A DNA stretch of 64,000 bases from a virus: the IMG/VR virus record IMGVR_UViG_3300035698_006802, positions 34,703-98,702 of that record. One strand, written 5' to 3'. The notes under the pieces were generated by a model. The model was not told the DNA's origin. It ran no database searches and saw only the letters and a program-made list of their open reading frames with translations. The translations under genes were made by a program, and so were the position numbers. Positions 8,540-17,857 of this stretch are shown here, one piece after another; position 1 is the stretch's first letter, and each line of letters begins with the position of its first letter.

Positions 8540-9838
8540 ATGCCCAGAAAGAAGACACCCGCAGCAACAGCCTCAGTCAGAAAGAAGACAGCCGGGAAGA
8601 AGGATTCAAAGGCTGATGCCCTCCGCAAAGCGAGGATGAAGCTGTTCCTCACGTCGGGTGAGAAGGCATTGGGTAAGTCCTCACGAGAGTGGCAGGTCCT
8701 CCTGGATCCGGATCAGCTCAAGGAATCGCTGCCCCACATCCCCACAGGCTCCCTGGTCATCGACTACCTCATTGGCGGTGAGCCCAACATGCATGGTGTG
8801 CCTCCGTGCCCTGGTCTCCCAAGGGGTCGTGTATCCCAGGTCTGGGGGCATGAGAGTGCAGGCAAGACGACTCTTGCCCTGACGGCAGCAGCTACGGTCT
8901 GCAAGCGGAATGGTTCTGTTCTCTACATCGACTGGGAGAACGACATTGTCCCTGACTATGCAGAGGCACTGGGTGTGCCCGTCTCTGATCCCGAGCGGTT
9001 CATCCTGGCACAGCCTGACACCCTGGAAGATGGGCTCAAGCTGGCTATGGTGGCTGCCGCCGCCGGTCTTGACCTGATCGTGTTCGACTCTGTAGGTGCA
9101 GCAGTGACTGCCCGCATTGCGACCCGAGGCATGGAGGAAGTGGGTGAGCAGTCGAAGGTGGGCGATCTGCAGGCAGTGTGGTCACAGGAGCTGCCCAACC
9201 TGAAAGGCAAGATCGCCAAGAGCGGTACACACGTCATGGGCATCTCCCAGATCCGAGCCAAGATCAGCACAGGTGGTGGTGGTCATGGCCCCAAGACGCA
9301 GCCCCAGGGTGGCAATGCCTGGAAGTTCTACTCCTCGGTGCGCCTGGAGCTTCGCAGGATCAAGATGGAGAAGAGCAAGGAGTACAACACCCTGAAGCAC
9401 CGGTCAGATGACCGTGTCACTGGTGGAATCATCAACTGCAAGGTGGTCAAGTGCAAGCTCTCCAAGAGCCAGGGTCGTGAGGAGACGTTCTACATTCGAT
9501 GGGGAGAGGGGATCGATGACATCCGCTCTGTCATGGAGATCGGAAAGGCACATGGTGTCATCAAAAAGAGTGGTGCATGGCTTCAGTGGGAGGGTCCCGG
9601 TGGTCTGTCGCTCAACCAGAATGGCACCAATTCTGCCCGCAAGTACCTGAAGGAGAACAAGGAAGTGTTCCAGGCGCTCTACAACGCAGTAATCCCGTTC
9701 CTCGGAAGCCGTCAGGTGGCTGAGGAGGAGCTGGAAGACCTTGAGGGGCTCGTGGAGATGCTTGCATCGGAGGCAGACGAGTTGCAGGACGGCCCTGACC
9801 TGTCTGAAGTGGAAGTGGAAGTGGAAGTGAAGGCCTAG
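8540..9838 (+). CDS. uvsX: RecA/UvsX-like strand-exchange recombinase
   Basis: A 432-residue ATPase that forms filaments on single-stranded DNA for homologous pairing. A basic lysine-rich N-terminus is followed by the RecA core: Walker A GHESAGKTT (103-111), the acid-containing strand VLYIDWEND, Walker B LDLIVFDSVGA, then the DNA-binding loop region and the QGGNAWKFYSSVRLELRR segment typical of RecA. The C-terminus is acidic with a VEVEVEVE stretch. ATG 8540 follows the GGAAGTGAG ribosome site; an upstream in-frame TTG at 8525 overlaps the resolvase gene and is less likely. Confidence 0.88.
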   Translation: MPRKKTPAATASVRKKTAGKKDSKADALRKARMKLFLTSGEKALGKSSREWQVLLDPDQLKESLPHIPTGSLVIDYLIGGEPNMHGVPPCPGLPRGRVSQVWGHESAGKTTLALTAAATVCKRNGSVLYIDWENDIVPDYAEALGVPVSDPERFILAQPDTLEDGLKLAMVAAAAGLDLIVFDSVGAAVTARIATRGMEEVGEQSKVGDLQAVWSQELPNLKGKIAKSGTHVMGISQIRAKISTGGGGHGPKTQPQGGNAWKFYSSVRLELRRIKMEKSKEYNTLKHRSDDRVTGGIINCKVVKCKLSKSQGREETFYIRWGEGIDDIRSVMEIGKAHGVIKKSGAWLQWEGPGGLSLNQNGTNSARKYLKENKEVFQALYNAVIPFLGSRQVAEEELEDLEGLVEMLASEADELQDGPDLSEVEVEVEVKA

Positions 9839-9847
9839 GGGGCAGAG

Positions 9848-11083
9848 ATGGCGATCACCGTTCGAGTCCAGAATTTCCAGTCAGTTGTGGATGCCACCAT
9901 CGTGATCGATGGCTTCACGGTGATGACAGGGGGGAACAACAGCGGCAAGACCGCCCTGATGCGAGCCATCCAGGGGGTCTTCACCAACGCTGCTGCAGGC
10001 CCTCTGGTTCGCCATGGGTGTGCCCACCTGACTGTGACCATTGACTTCGGAGATGGGAACGTCGTTAAGTGGGAGAAGGGTTGGAACAAGCCTGGGAAGA
10101 AGGGGGGCACCATCAATGCCTACACCCTCAACGGCAAGCTTCTTGAGAATGTGGGGGCAAAGTGTCCCCCCGAGGTGCTCAGTCTTGGTGTCGAACCCAT
10201 CAGGGCTGGATCGTCCACTATGTGGCCCCAGGTGGCAGACCAATTCAAGGGTGTGTTGTTCCTCATAGGTTCTGCCGGTTCCGCAACTGCTGAAGCCATC
10301 GCAGATGTCAAGCGTGTGGGCAAGCTGTCAGGTGCCCTGAAGATCGCAGAAACGGACAAGCGGGCTGTGGTTTCTACGTTGAAGGTTCGTCGCAAGGACG
10401 AGGAATCCCTGGAGAAAGAGCTGGGGAGCTACGAGGGTCTTGACGATGTGGGGATCCTTGCAGACCGCACTGAAGCTGCCCTCAAGGGTGCCCGTGTAGC
10501 AGCCGTGGGGGTGGTCTCTGCCAGTGCCCTGAGGGACCAGCACACCACCTTCACCAGTCTGATTGGGGGGCTTTCTGGCATTGCAGATGTGGAAGTTCCG
10601 GGATCGGGCAGGGTGGCAACCTGTGTCACACAGAAGGGGAGCTTGAGAACAGCTCGCCGTCTGCAGAAGGACTACAACCTAAAGTCCTCAATCGTGGAGA
10701 ATCTGTCGGGTATCTCTGATGTCCCTGTGCCCGCTGCATCTAAGGTGGTGGAAGCACAGGAGGCACGGGTATCGGAAAGGGAAGCTCTGGGTCTTCGCAA
10801 GAGGGTCGCTGCTTGCCAGTCATCGTTGACTGCCGCAGAGGCGGCAGCTGATGTGGCTTCCACGCTGAGTTTGTCCAGCACGTCCAAGGCATCCAAGACA
10901 AAGAGGCTGTTGTCCTCCTTGGGGGATCTCAGGGATCGGATGGTCAAGGCTTCAAGGCTGGTTGGAGGCCTTGAAGGCAAGCTGGGCAAGGCAAAAGAGG
11001 CTCTGGAAAGCTCCCGGGTTTCTGTGAAGGAGATTCTAGGGGATATGGGCGAGTGTCCAACCTGTGGGACGGTGACAACATGA
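9848..11083 (+). CDS. Rad50/SbcC/gp46-like ATPase, N-terminal half ending at the zinc hook
   Basis: A 411-residue protein with the N-terminal Rad50 lobe: Walker A GGNNSGKT (28-35) on an AAA/SMC-type strand order, then a long helical region. It stops just after CPTC (403-406), the zinc-hook motif at which two Rad50 molecules join. The C-terminal lobe (signature and Walker B) is missing and is found separately at 17213-17857. ATG follows an AGGGGGCAGAG ribosome site. The stop overlaps the start of the first methyltransferase (ATGA). Full function would need the other half in trans. Confidence 0.75.
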   Translation: MAITVRVQNFQSVVDATIVIDGFTVMTGGNNSGKTALMRAIQGVFTNAAAGPLVRHGCAHLTVTIDFGDGNVVKWEKGWNKPGKKGGTINAYTLNGKLLENVGAKCPPEVLSLGVEPIRAGSSTMWPQVADQFKGVLFLIGSAGSATAEAIADVKRVGKLSGALKIAETDKRAVVSTLKVRRKDEESLEKELGSYEGLDDVGILADRTEAALKGARVAAVGVVSASALRDQHTTFTSLIGGLSGIADVEVPGSGRVATCVTQKGSLRTARRLQKDYNLKSSIVENLSGISDVPVPAASKVVEAQEARVSEREALGLRKRVAACQSSLTAAEAAADVASTLSLSSTSKASKTKRLLSSLGDLRDRMVKASRLVGGLEGKLGKAKEALESSRVSVKEILGDMGECPTCGTVTT

Positions 11084-12399
11084 AGCCAGTAATTCTCTCT
11101 CCTGGGATCGGTGATGATCGCCCAGAGGCTCGCCTCTACTATGGGCAGGATGTCAGGAAGACCTTGAGAGGGCTTCCCGAGGGGTCTGTCCACACGGTCT
11201 GCACTTCTCCCCCCTACTGGGGTCTCAGGGACTATGGTTCTGATGGTCAGCTAGGTTCTGAGCCTACTCCCGAGGGATTTGTGGAGAACATAGTTGAAGT
11301 GTTCAGGGAGGTTGCACGTGTCTTGAGGACTGATGGCACTGTCTGGCTCAACCTTGGGGACAGCTACACATCTGGTGGAAGGGTGGGGCACGGGACAAGG
11401 GTAGGCTTCAAACAACAGACCAACCGTGGGATGAATGGCACGAACGACCCACAAGGACCTGCCCAACCCCCGGGGCTCAAGCCCAAGGATCTCGTCGGGA
11501 TCCCCTGGCGTGCAGCCCTCGCCCTCCAGGCAGACGGTTGGTATCTCCGGTCCGAGATCATCTGGTACAAGCGAAACGCGATGCCAGAGAGTGCAAAGGA
11601 CCGCTGCACAGGGTGCCACGAACATGTGTTCATGCTGGCACACCCGAAGTCCAAGGGTCGGTATTTCTACGACAACGAAGCTGTGCAGGAGCGTGCCATC
11701 TGGGCAGGTGATGACCGAGGGTCCCGACCTGATGCTCGCCGTGGAACAGAGTGCAATGCCATGCACTCCAAGACGGGGGATTGGAAGAACAAGCGAGATG
11801 TGTGGGATGTCCCCACTTCTCCCTACGGGGGAGCCCACTTCGCAGTCTGGCCTACGAAGCTCGTTGAGCCGATGATCAAGGCGGCTACGAGTGGGCACGG
11901 AGTGTGCTCTGACTGTGGTGTTCCCTGGGCACGAGTCACCGGACGCCCCTGCCAATCCTGTGGGGAGTTGATTCGCACTCAAGGCAATTCGTGCACCCAC
12001 TGTAAACATGTCAACGACTGGAAGTCCGAGCGGACTCCACCAGAGGCTCTGGGTTCTACGGAATGGTCTGGTAAAGGGCGCACCACACCCCGAAAGGTCA
12101 ATGTAGATTCTGGCAAGGAAGCAACCCTTGGGTTGAGCAAGACCATCTCTGTAGGCTGGGAGCCTACTTGTGCCTGTGAAGGTGCTGGGCTGTCCAGAGC
12201 TGTCGTCCTGGATCCCTTCTCTGGATCAGCCACCACGGGGCTGGTTGCCCTGAAGTTGGGTAGGGACTACATCGGTGTAGACCTGCAGACCGACTACCTC
12301 CCTTTGGCACAGTCCCGGGTTCGGGGAGAGAAGGCTCCAAAGCCACCTGAAGACGTAGATGGTGAAGACGTGCTCGATTTCTTTGGGGGTGGTGAGTGA
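11080..12399 (+). CDS. DNA methyltransferase, beta-class (paralogue 1)
   Basis: A 439-residue S-adenosylmethionine-dependent DNA N4-cytosine or N6-adenine methyltransferase. The catalytic motif TSPPYWGLRDY comes first and the cofactor site VLDPFSGSATTG last, the beta-class order. Between them sit cysteine pairs (CSDCG, CQSCG, CTHCK) that look like zinc ribbons. The first ~100 and last ~80 residues are nearly identical to the next gene, while the centre differs. It may protect phage DNA from host restriction. Start ATG overlaps the stop of the Rad50-like half. Confidence 0.85.
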   Translation: MKPVILSPGIGDDRPEARLYYGQDVRKTLRGLPEGSVHTVCTSPPYWGLRDYGSDGQLGSEPTPEGFVENIVEVFREVARVLRTDGTVWLNLGDSYTSGGRVGHGTRVGFKQQTNRGMNGTNDPQGPAQPPGLKPKDLVGIPWRAALALQADGWYLRSEIIWYKRNAMPESAKDRCTGCHEHVFMLAHPKSKGRYFYDNEAVQERAIWAGDDRGSRPDARRGTECNAMHSKTGDWKNKRDVWDVPTSPYGGAHFAVWPTKLVEPMIKAATSGHGVCSDCGVPWARVTGRPCQSCGELIRTQGNSCTHCKHVNDWKSERTPPEALGSTEWSGKGRTTPRKVNVDSGKEATLGLSKTISVGWEPTCACEGAGLSRAVVLDPFSGSATTGLVALKLGRDYIGVDLQTDYLPLAQSRVRGEKAPKPPEDVDGEDVLDFFGGGE

Positions 12400-13694
12400 A
12401 GCCAGTAATCCTGTCACCAGGGCTTGGGGACGAGCGTCCTAAAGCCCGTCTCTACTACGGGCAGGATGTTCGGGAGACCCTGTGCGAGCTTCCTGAGGGA
12501 TCTGTCCACACGGTCTGCACCTCACCTCCCTACTGGGGCCTTCGGGACTACCAAGTGGAGGGTCAGATTGGCCTTGAACCTTCCCCAGACAGGTATGTTG
12601 AGGAAATCGTGCAGGTGTTCCGAGAGGTTGCACGTGTCTTGAGGACAGACGGCACCCTTTGGTTGAATCTGGGTGACAGTTACCAGAACAGTAAGGGTAT
12701 GGCAGGGGGTGCAAAGAAGTATCAGACAGGGGAGCACACAGTCGACAAGAAGAACGCGGCCCGGCGTTTTGGGCTTCGACCCAACGATGTTCCGATTCCC
12801 GGACTCAAGCCCAAGGATCTCGTTGGGATCCCTTGGCGTGTTGCTCTTGCCCTCCAGGCAGATGGTTGGTACCTCCGGTCAGACATCATCTGGACCAAGA
12901 CATCCGTGATGCCAGAGTCTGTGCGGGACCGCCCCACGAAGGCACATGAGTACGTGTTCCTGTTTGCCCATCCCGACAGTGGTGGCAGGTATTTCTACGA
13001 CACAGAGGCGGTGAGGGAACCTTGCACACAGGGGTCTATCCTGGATATCCAGCGGAGATCTCCCGAGTCTCGCAAGACGGATCATGGGGGGTCCCGTGTG
13101 GACATGGGTGATCGTCCTCGCACTGCATATGTTCGGCAGGATTACACCCGGAACAAGCGGACGGTCTGGAGCGTGAACCCCACTCCCTATGCGGGGGCCC
13201 ACTTCGCCGTGTGGCCTCCGAAGCTCGTGGAGCCCATGATCAAGGCAGGGACATCCGAGAAGGGTGTTTGTTCAAAATGTGGTGCTCCTCACAGGCGGGT
13301 GCTGGAGAAAGGGGCAGTCGTGAGTACAGGAGGCTCTGACAAGGGCTCTCGTGCTTCGAACATGGGGCAGGTCTCCCCCCTTGGCCAAGACCCCTCCTCA
13401 GGGGCATACAACACCGGGAACATGGTTCAACGAGAGCACATCACCACAGGATGGGAACCCACCTGTGCATGTGAAGGTGCTGATCTGTCCAGAGCTGTGG
13501 TGCTCGATCCCTTCTCTGGATCAGCTACCACGGGCATGGTCGCTCTGGATCTGGGTCGGGACTATATCGGGATCGACTTGCAGGAAGACTATCTCCCTCT
13601 AGCACAGGCCCGAATTCGAGGGGAGAGGGCTCCACAGGAGCCTGAAGACGTAGATGGAGACGACGTGTTCGATCTCTTTGGGGGTGGTGAGTGA
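12396..13694 (+). CDS. DNA methyltransferase, beta-class (paralogue 2)
   Basis: A 432-residue tandem paralogue of the previous gene, with TSPPYWGLRDYQ near the N-terminus and VLDPFSGSATTG near the C-terminus. Its central, likely target-recognition, part is different, and it has one clear cysteine pair (CSKCG) rather than three. It starts at GTG in a GTGA overlap with the previous stop. The tandem pair probably arose by duplication and then diverged in specificity, or is held together by gene conversion of the ends. Confidence 0.85.
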   Translation: MKPVILSPGLGDERPKARLYYGQDVRETLCELPEGSVHTVCTSPPYWGLRDYQVEGQIGLEPSPDRYVEEIVQVFREVARVLRTDGTLWLNLGDSYQNSKGMAGGAKKYQTGEHTVDKKNAARRFGLRPNDVPIPGLKPKDLVGIPWRVALALQADGWYLRSDIIWTKTSVMPESVRDRPTKAHEYVFLFAHPDSGGRYFYDTEAVREPCTQGSILDIQRRSPESRKTDHGGSRVDMGDRPRTAYVRQDYTRNKRTVWSVNPTPYAGAHFAVWPPKLVEPMIKAGTSEKGVCSKCGAPHRRVLEKGAVVSTGGSDKGSRASNMGQVSPLGQDPSSGAYNTGNMVQREHITTGWEPTCACEGADLSRAVVLDPFSGSATTGMVALDLGRDYIGIDLQEDYLPLAQARIRGERAPQEPEDVDGDDVFDLFGGGE

Positions 13695-14653
13695 TCAAGC
13701 TTGTGTGGCGTACCGATGTGCATCTGTCGGATCAGTCCCCAGTGTCCAGGAAGGATGACTGGGTAGAGGCGGTGTTCCGCAAGCTAGAGCAGGTTCGTCT
13801 TGTTGCAACCAAGGTGAATGCTCATGCTGTTCTCGACGGGGGAGACTTCTTCCACGTCAAGAGTCCCAGCCGGAACTCTCACCGCATTGTGGAACGGGCT
13901 GCAACTCATCATGCGAACTACCCGTGCCCTGTCTACTGCACGCCGGGAAACCACGACTCTGTGTACGGGGACTATGGGTTCTTGGAGCAGCAGCCTCTCG
14001 GGGTCCTGTATGCCGCCGGTATCTTCAAACGGCTTTACGATGCACATGAGGCTGTGTTTGAGGAGGATGGCGTCAAGGTCCGTGTCGTAGGTGTTCCCTA
14101 CCACGGCACTTCCTACGACATGGAAAGGTTCTCCTCGATCAAGAAGGGGGACGAAGACCACCTCGTAGCTGTCGCCCATGTGTTGGCTTCCCCTCAAGGG
14201 GGATCCATGTACGAGGGTGAGGACGTGCTCAAGTACAGTGACCTCGCCCAGTTTGCCCCCGATGTTTGGCTGACGGGCCACTGGCACAAGGATCAGGGCA
14301 TCCAGAGGGTCGGCGGGAAGCAGTTCGTGAACATCGGAGCATTGACCCGAGGGTCCCTGTCAAAGGATGACCTGGAGCGTCGTCCGGGCATTGCTTTGCT
14401 GTCGTTCACTGCAGATGATTGCAAGGTTCAGATTGCACGTCTGCGGGTGAGTCCTGCTGAAGACGTGTTCGACCTGGATGCCAAGGTCCGTGCAGAGGCT
14501 CGGACAATGACGGTGGATGCCTTTGTTGCGTCTGTTGAGAGTGCCCTGGGGAAGAACAACACCGGATCCCTGACGGATCTGGTGGACGGCATGGCATCAG
14601 TGCCGGAGAAGGTGCGGGAACGTGCCCTCCTCTGTCTGGAGAAGGCACCGTAG
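13691..14653 (+). CDS. Mre11/SbcD/gp47-like nuclease subunit
   Basis: A 320-residue metallophosphoesterase, predicted partner of the Rad50-like ATPase in DNA-end processing for recombination-dependent replication. Metal-binding motifs are present in order: RTDVHL (D-x-H), LDGGDFFH (GGD), CTPGNHDS (GNHD), VAVAHV, and TGHWHK (G-H-x-H). Start is GTG in a GTGA overlap with the methyltransferase stop. Confidence 0.85.
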   Translation: MIKLVWRTDVHLSDQSPVSRKDDWVEAVFRKLEQVRLVATKVNAHAVLDGGDFFHVKSPSRNSHRIVERAATHHANYPCPVYCTPGNHDSVYGDYGFLEQQPLGVLYAAGIFKRLYDAHEAVFEEDGVKVRVVGVPYHGTSYDMERFSSIKKGDEDHLVAVAHVLASPQGGSMYEGEDVLKYSDLAQFAPDVWLTGHWHKDQGIQRVGGKQFVNIGALTRGSLSKDDLERRPGIALLSFTADDCKVQIARLRVSPAEDVFDLDAKVRAEARTMTVDAFVASVESALGKNNTGSLTDLVDGMASVPEKVRERALLCLEKAP

Positions 14654-14734
14654 TTCGGAATGGAAGACCAACACGTTCTCAAAATTGGAGACAAGCACTG
14701 GCTACAAGGCTCTGGTTGACCTTGTGTCGGTATA

Positions 14735-14740
14735 CTGTCC
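14735..14740 (+). promoter_or_regulatory. TATACT -10-like element before the nuclease/clamp cluster
   Basis: TATACT hexamer in the 102-base gap before the nuclease gene, preceded by TG-rich sequence and followed by a TAGGAG ribosome site. The same hexamer occurs before 27013 and 52610. No convincing -35 box is seen at 17 nt. Confidence 0.35.
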
Positions 14741-14755
14741 TGCTAGGAGTTTCAC

Positions 14756-15715
14756 ATGGCCCGCAAGTTCACATTGTATTGGAGCAGCCTGGACAGATAC
14801 GAGCATTGCCCCCTAGGGTTTCTTTGGAATCGAGGGTGGGGGAACATTGATGTGGGTGGTGGCCCTGGAAAGGGCAAACCGAAACCCCTCCGATCAAGCC
14901 GTCACCATGCAGTGATGGGCATCGTGATTCAGGGTGTCATCGAACGCATGTACAACGATGAGCTGTGGCGTGAGCCCCGGGGTCTGAAGGACCGCCTTCT
15001 CAAGATGGTGGATAAGGAGTGGGAGTACCAGACCCGAAAGAAGTGGAACTGGATCGACTACCGCGTTGCGGGCACCAAGAGGGAGATGCTCAAGGTGTGC
15101 AAGGACGGTGTCGGTGGCTACCTGCGGACGATGAAGCAACACAAGCTCCTGGGAGAGTACAGCCGGGGCGAGGTCGAGCTGCTGGGTTGGGTCAACCAGT
15201 ACAACCCTGTGGGGGGTCGTGCTGATGTGATTCTCCGGAGAAAGGACACAGGGATCACGATCCTGGACGGCAAGAACGCCAAGTCCAAAGGCAAGTACAC
15301 GCACCCTGACCAGCTCCGTTGGTATGCCCTCCTGTTCCATCTGGCATACCGCCAGCTTCCTGACCGGATCGGGTTCAACTACTTCCGCTACCCCTACGGG
15401 GAACCCATTCTCGGTGAGGACGGCAATCAGCTCATCGGGGAAGATGGCAAGCCCGAGATCGAGGAAGGGGTGGAGTGGGTTGAATTCACGAAGGACGACT
15501 TGCGTGGCTTGGCTCACCGTGCCGTGGAAGCCCGTAGAGGGATGGACAAGGAAGAGTTCAACCCGACACCGAAGCCCGCATATTGCCGGTGGTGTGACTA
15601 CGAGACGATCTGTGAGGCACGGCAGGCACAGAAGGAGAAGAATCGTGGGCGTAGGAAGGCAAAGACCGTCGAAGGCGTCACAGGCGCAGGGGGTTTTGTT
15701 GACCTGGAATTCTAG
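14756..15715 (+). CDS. Cas4/RecB-type PD-(D/E)XK nuclease with iron-sulfur cysteines
   Basis: A 319-residue predicted exonuclease. The core is GGRADVILRR followed by TILDGKNAKSKGK, matching the D-(D/E)-x-K layout with the last acid replaced by Asp. A cysteine near the N-terminus (YEHCP) and three near the C-terminus (YCRWCDYETIC) are spaced as in Cas4 and AddB, where four cysteines hold an Fe4S4 cluster. It is likely active in DNA-end resection. ATG has a TAGGAG ribosome site, and it begins a new stretch after a gap. Confidence 0.8.
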   Translation: MARKFTLYWSSLDRYEHCPLGFLWNRGWGNIDVGGGPGKGKPKPLRSSRHHAVMGIVIQGVIERMYNDELWREPRGLKDRLLKMVDKEWEYQTRKKWNWIDYRVAGTKREMLKVCKDGVGGYLRTMKQHKLLGEYSRGEVELLGWVNQYNPVGGRADVILRRKDTGITILDGKNAKSKGKYTHPDQLRWYALLFHLAYRQLPDRIGFNYFRYPYGEPILGEDGNQLIGEDGKPEIEEGVEWVEFTKDDLRGLAHRAVEARRGMDKEEFNPTPKPAYCRWCDYETICEARQAQKEKNRGRRKAKTVEGVTGAGGFVDLEF

Positions 15716-15766
15716 GGGGGCTCCCTTTCAAGTGGTGGGGGTATCTCCAACGAGGAGGACAGCATC

Positions 15767-16036
15767 GTGCAGACCCTAGACGAACGCTTGGACACTGCCA
15801 TCCAGGCCAGGAACGACGTGGAGGCATCTGTTCAGCGGATTGGGGGCAAGCTCGAAGCAGCCCGCACATCCCTGGCAGCAGTCGAGACAGAATGCAGAGA
15901 GAAGGATCTTGATCCCGACAAGCTGGATGAGATCGTGAAGAAACTTGCGGAGCGGTACCAGTTGCTGGTTGAGCAGCTGGAAGAAGATGTTGAGAAAGCC
16001 AACGTCGCCCTCTCCCCCTTTTTGACGGAGAACTGA
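15767..16036 (+). CDS. 89-residue coiled-coil protein
   Basis: An almost entirely helical, heptad-rich protein with a break at 'REKDLDPDKLDE'. No enzyme motif. It lies two genes before the C-terminal Rad50-like half and could supply part of a coiled coil, since that half has only a short helical start; this is speculation. GTG start after a GAGGAGG ribosome site; the stop is 1 base before the clamp gene. Confidence 0.7.
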   Translation: MQTLDERLDTAIQARNDVEASVQRIGGKLEAARTSLAAVETECREKDLDPDKLDEIVKKLAERYQLLVEQLEEDVEKANVALSPFLTEN

Positions 16037-16037
16037 T

Positions 16038-17213
16038 ATGCGGATCGTGATTCCGAGGAAGAACCTGGAAGCTGCCCTGCGTGTGGCTGACATCAGTGTC
16101 AACAGTGGTGAGGGGTCGGAAGTGACATCTCACTTCCTGTTTCGCATCTACAAGGGTGTGGCCCAGGTTCTGAGTCAGAGCCAAAGTGTTTGTGCGTTGG
16201 TCCCTCTCGTCTGTGAATTTGAGGGGGAAGAAGGAGATGCCTTCACCATGGAGGCCAAGCGCCTCATGGGGTGGGTGAAGCCGGGCAAGGAGCGGGACAT
16301 CACCCTGGAGACCACAAAGGATCCCGGAGAGGTGAGGCTCGGTTGTGCCCAGAACACGATTCACTGCCAGAGCCTGAGTCCCACAACCTTCACCACCTGG
16401 GATGGCACTCTTGCGAAAGCAGATGTCGTTGCAGAGGGTGTGGATTCCGGGCGTCTGACCATGTCCTTCGGCTACGGCCAGCACTTCGTCTTTGACGGGC
16501 AGACCACGATGCCCCAGGTCTCACAGATCGAGGTCATGGATGGTACCATCTGGAGTACGGACCGCAAGGCCGTCTCACTGGTGACCCTGGCTGATGCAGT
16601 GGGTGAGGATGCGGAGGGAGATCCCACGGTGACCCTCGCCAAGGCAGAGAGCCGCATTATCGGCAAGGATGTCGCATCCGTAGTCAAGTTCTTCTCCCTG
16701 AAGGAGACTGAATTTGTGGATGTGCTGCAGCATGAAAGGGCTGTCTACTACCGGCGCAAGTCTGATGGTGCCACCTTCGGAGCTACACGCCCCCTGAACC
16801 CCTTCCCGACTCTGAATGTCCCGAAGGACGGGGAAGATGAGATCACCTGGGAGATCCCCTCCGCTGAGGTGACTGATGGCATTCAGTACCTGTGCTCTGC
16901 TGCCGCATGGGGGAATAGCCGTATGCGATTCACCTATGATGCAGAAACCAACAAGGTCATCCTTGGGGTGGAGTCTCTCACGGGAAGGATCGATGTCCAC
17001 TCTGTGAGCGTCCTGAAGCAGAGCAATGCGGACAAGCTTCCCTCTGGAGGCTTCTGGATGGACTACATCTACGTCAAGAAGATCATCCAGCACTTCAAGG
17101 AGAAGAAGTCCATCATCTTCGGTGTCAACCAGCGTGCCGGCAAGGGCTACGTCCGGTTCCGCCATCACGAAGGTGAGGACGTGTACCTAACCGTGGTGGT
17201 GTGGGTCTCCTGA
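16038..17213 (+). CDS. DnaN-like DNA sliding clamp
   Basis: A 391-residue protein resembling the bacterial beta clamp in length (about 366) and ends. The start MRIVIPRKNLEAALRVADI matches the first helix and strand of DnaN-type clamps, and the last strand (YLTVVVWVS) matches the hydrophobic C-terminus. It would tether a polymerase to DNA. The clamp-loader gene lies a few genes downstream at 20341. Its stop overlaps by one base the start of the Rad50-like C-terminal half. Confidence 0.65.
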   Translation: MRIVIPRKNLEAALRVADISVNSGEGSEVTSHFLFRIYKGVAQVLSQSQSVCALVPLVCEFEGEEGDAFTMEAKRLMGWVKPGKERDITLETTKDPGEVRLGCAQNTIHCQSLSPTTFTTWDGTLAKADVVAEGVDSGRLTMSFGYGQHFVFDGQTTMPQVSQIEVMDGTIWSTDRKAVSLVTLADAVGEDAEGDPTVTLAKAESRIIGKDVASVVKFFSLKETEFVDVLQHERAVYYRRKSDGATFGATRPLNPFPTLNVPKDGEDEITWEIPSAEVTDGIQYLCSAAAWGNSRMRFTYDAETNKVILGVESLTGRIDVHSVSVLKQSNADKLPSGGFWMDYIYVKKIIQHFKEKKSIIFGVNQRAGKGYVRFRHHEGEDVYLTVVVWVS

Positions 17214-17857
17214 TGCTTTCCCCTCTCCCAACCGCTGCTGTCCAAGACTTGCGATCCCGGCTCTCAAAGGCACAGGGTCATCGAGACTCTGTGAGCACGC
17301 GGTTGGGGAAGGTGAAGACGGAGATTCAGGGGCAGGAAGCAGAGAACGAGCTGTTGCAGCTCGTTTGTGAGCTGTTCCGTGCCCTGATTGACAACGAGGT
17401 CACAGAGAACGCTCAAGCCGTAGAGCGTCTGCTGACTGAGGGACTCCAAGCTGTCTACGAGGACATGGACCTTCAGGTGAAGGCCAAGATCGAAGTACAA
17501 CGGGGCAAGGTCTCCGTGGACTTGATCACGGTACAGACAGAGGGTGACGGCACAGTCACAGAGGGTAGTGCCATTGACGCCTATGGCGGGTCTGTCTCTA
17601 CAATGGAGTCGATCCTGCTTAGGATTATCGTGGTTCTCATCCGAGGGATGCGCCCGATACTCCTCCTTGATGAGTCTATGGCTGCTGTGGCAGACCAGTA
17701 CGTTCCGAATGTTGGGAAGTTCCTGTCTCTCCTGTGCAACAGGCTCAACATGGACGTTCTAGCAGTGACCCACAATCAGGTGCTTGTCGAGGCAGCAGAT
17801 CGGGCATACCGGATCCGCAAGGTGGCAGGAGCTGCAACGTTCAAGGAGCTTCGATGA
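17213..17857 (+). CDS. Rad50/SbcC/gp46-like ATPase, C-terminal half
   Basis: A 214-residue protein with a short coiled coil (about 15-60), then the C-terminal ATPase lobe: signature-like AYGGSVSTMES, Walker B ILLLDESMA, and the following H-loop strand VLAVTHNQ. No Walker A and no zinc hook. These missing parts are in the gene at 9848-11083, about 6 kb upstream. The start is one base into the clamp stop (TGATG). It is best read as half of a two-gene Rad50 rather than a broken gene, because both halves are intact open frames in translationally coupled positions. Confidence 0.75.
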   Translation: MLSPLPTAAVQDLRSRLSKAQGHRDSVSTRLGKVKTEIQGQEAENELLQLVCELFRALIDNEVTENAQAVERLLTEGLQAVYEDMDLQVKAKIEVQRGKVSVDLITVQTEGDGTVTEGSAIDAYGGSVSTMESILLRIIVVLIRGMRPILLLDESMAAVADQYVPNVGKFLSLLCNRLNMDVLAVTHNQVLVEAADRAYRIRKVAGAATFKELR

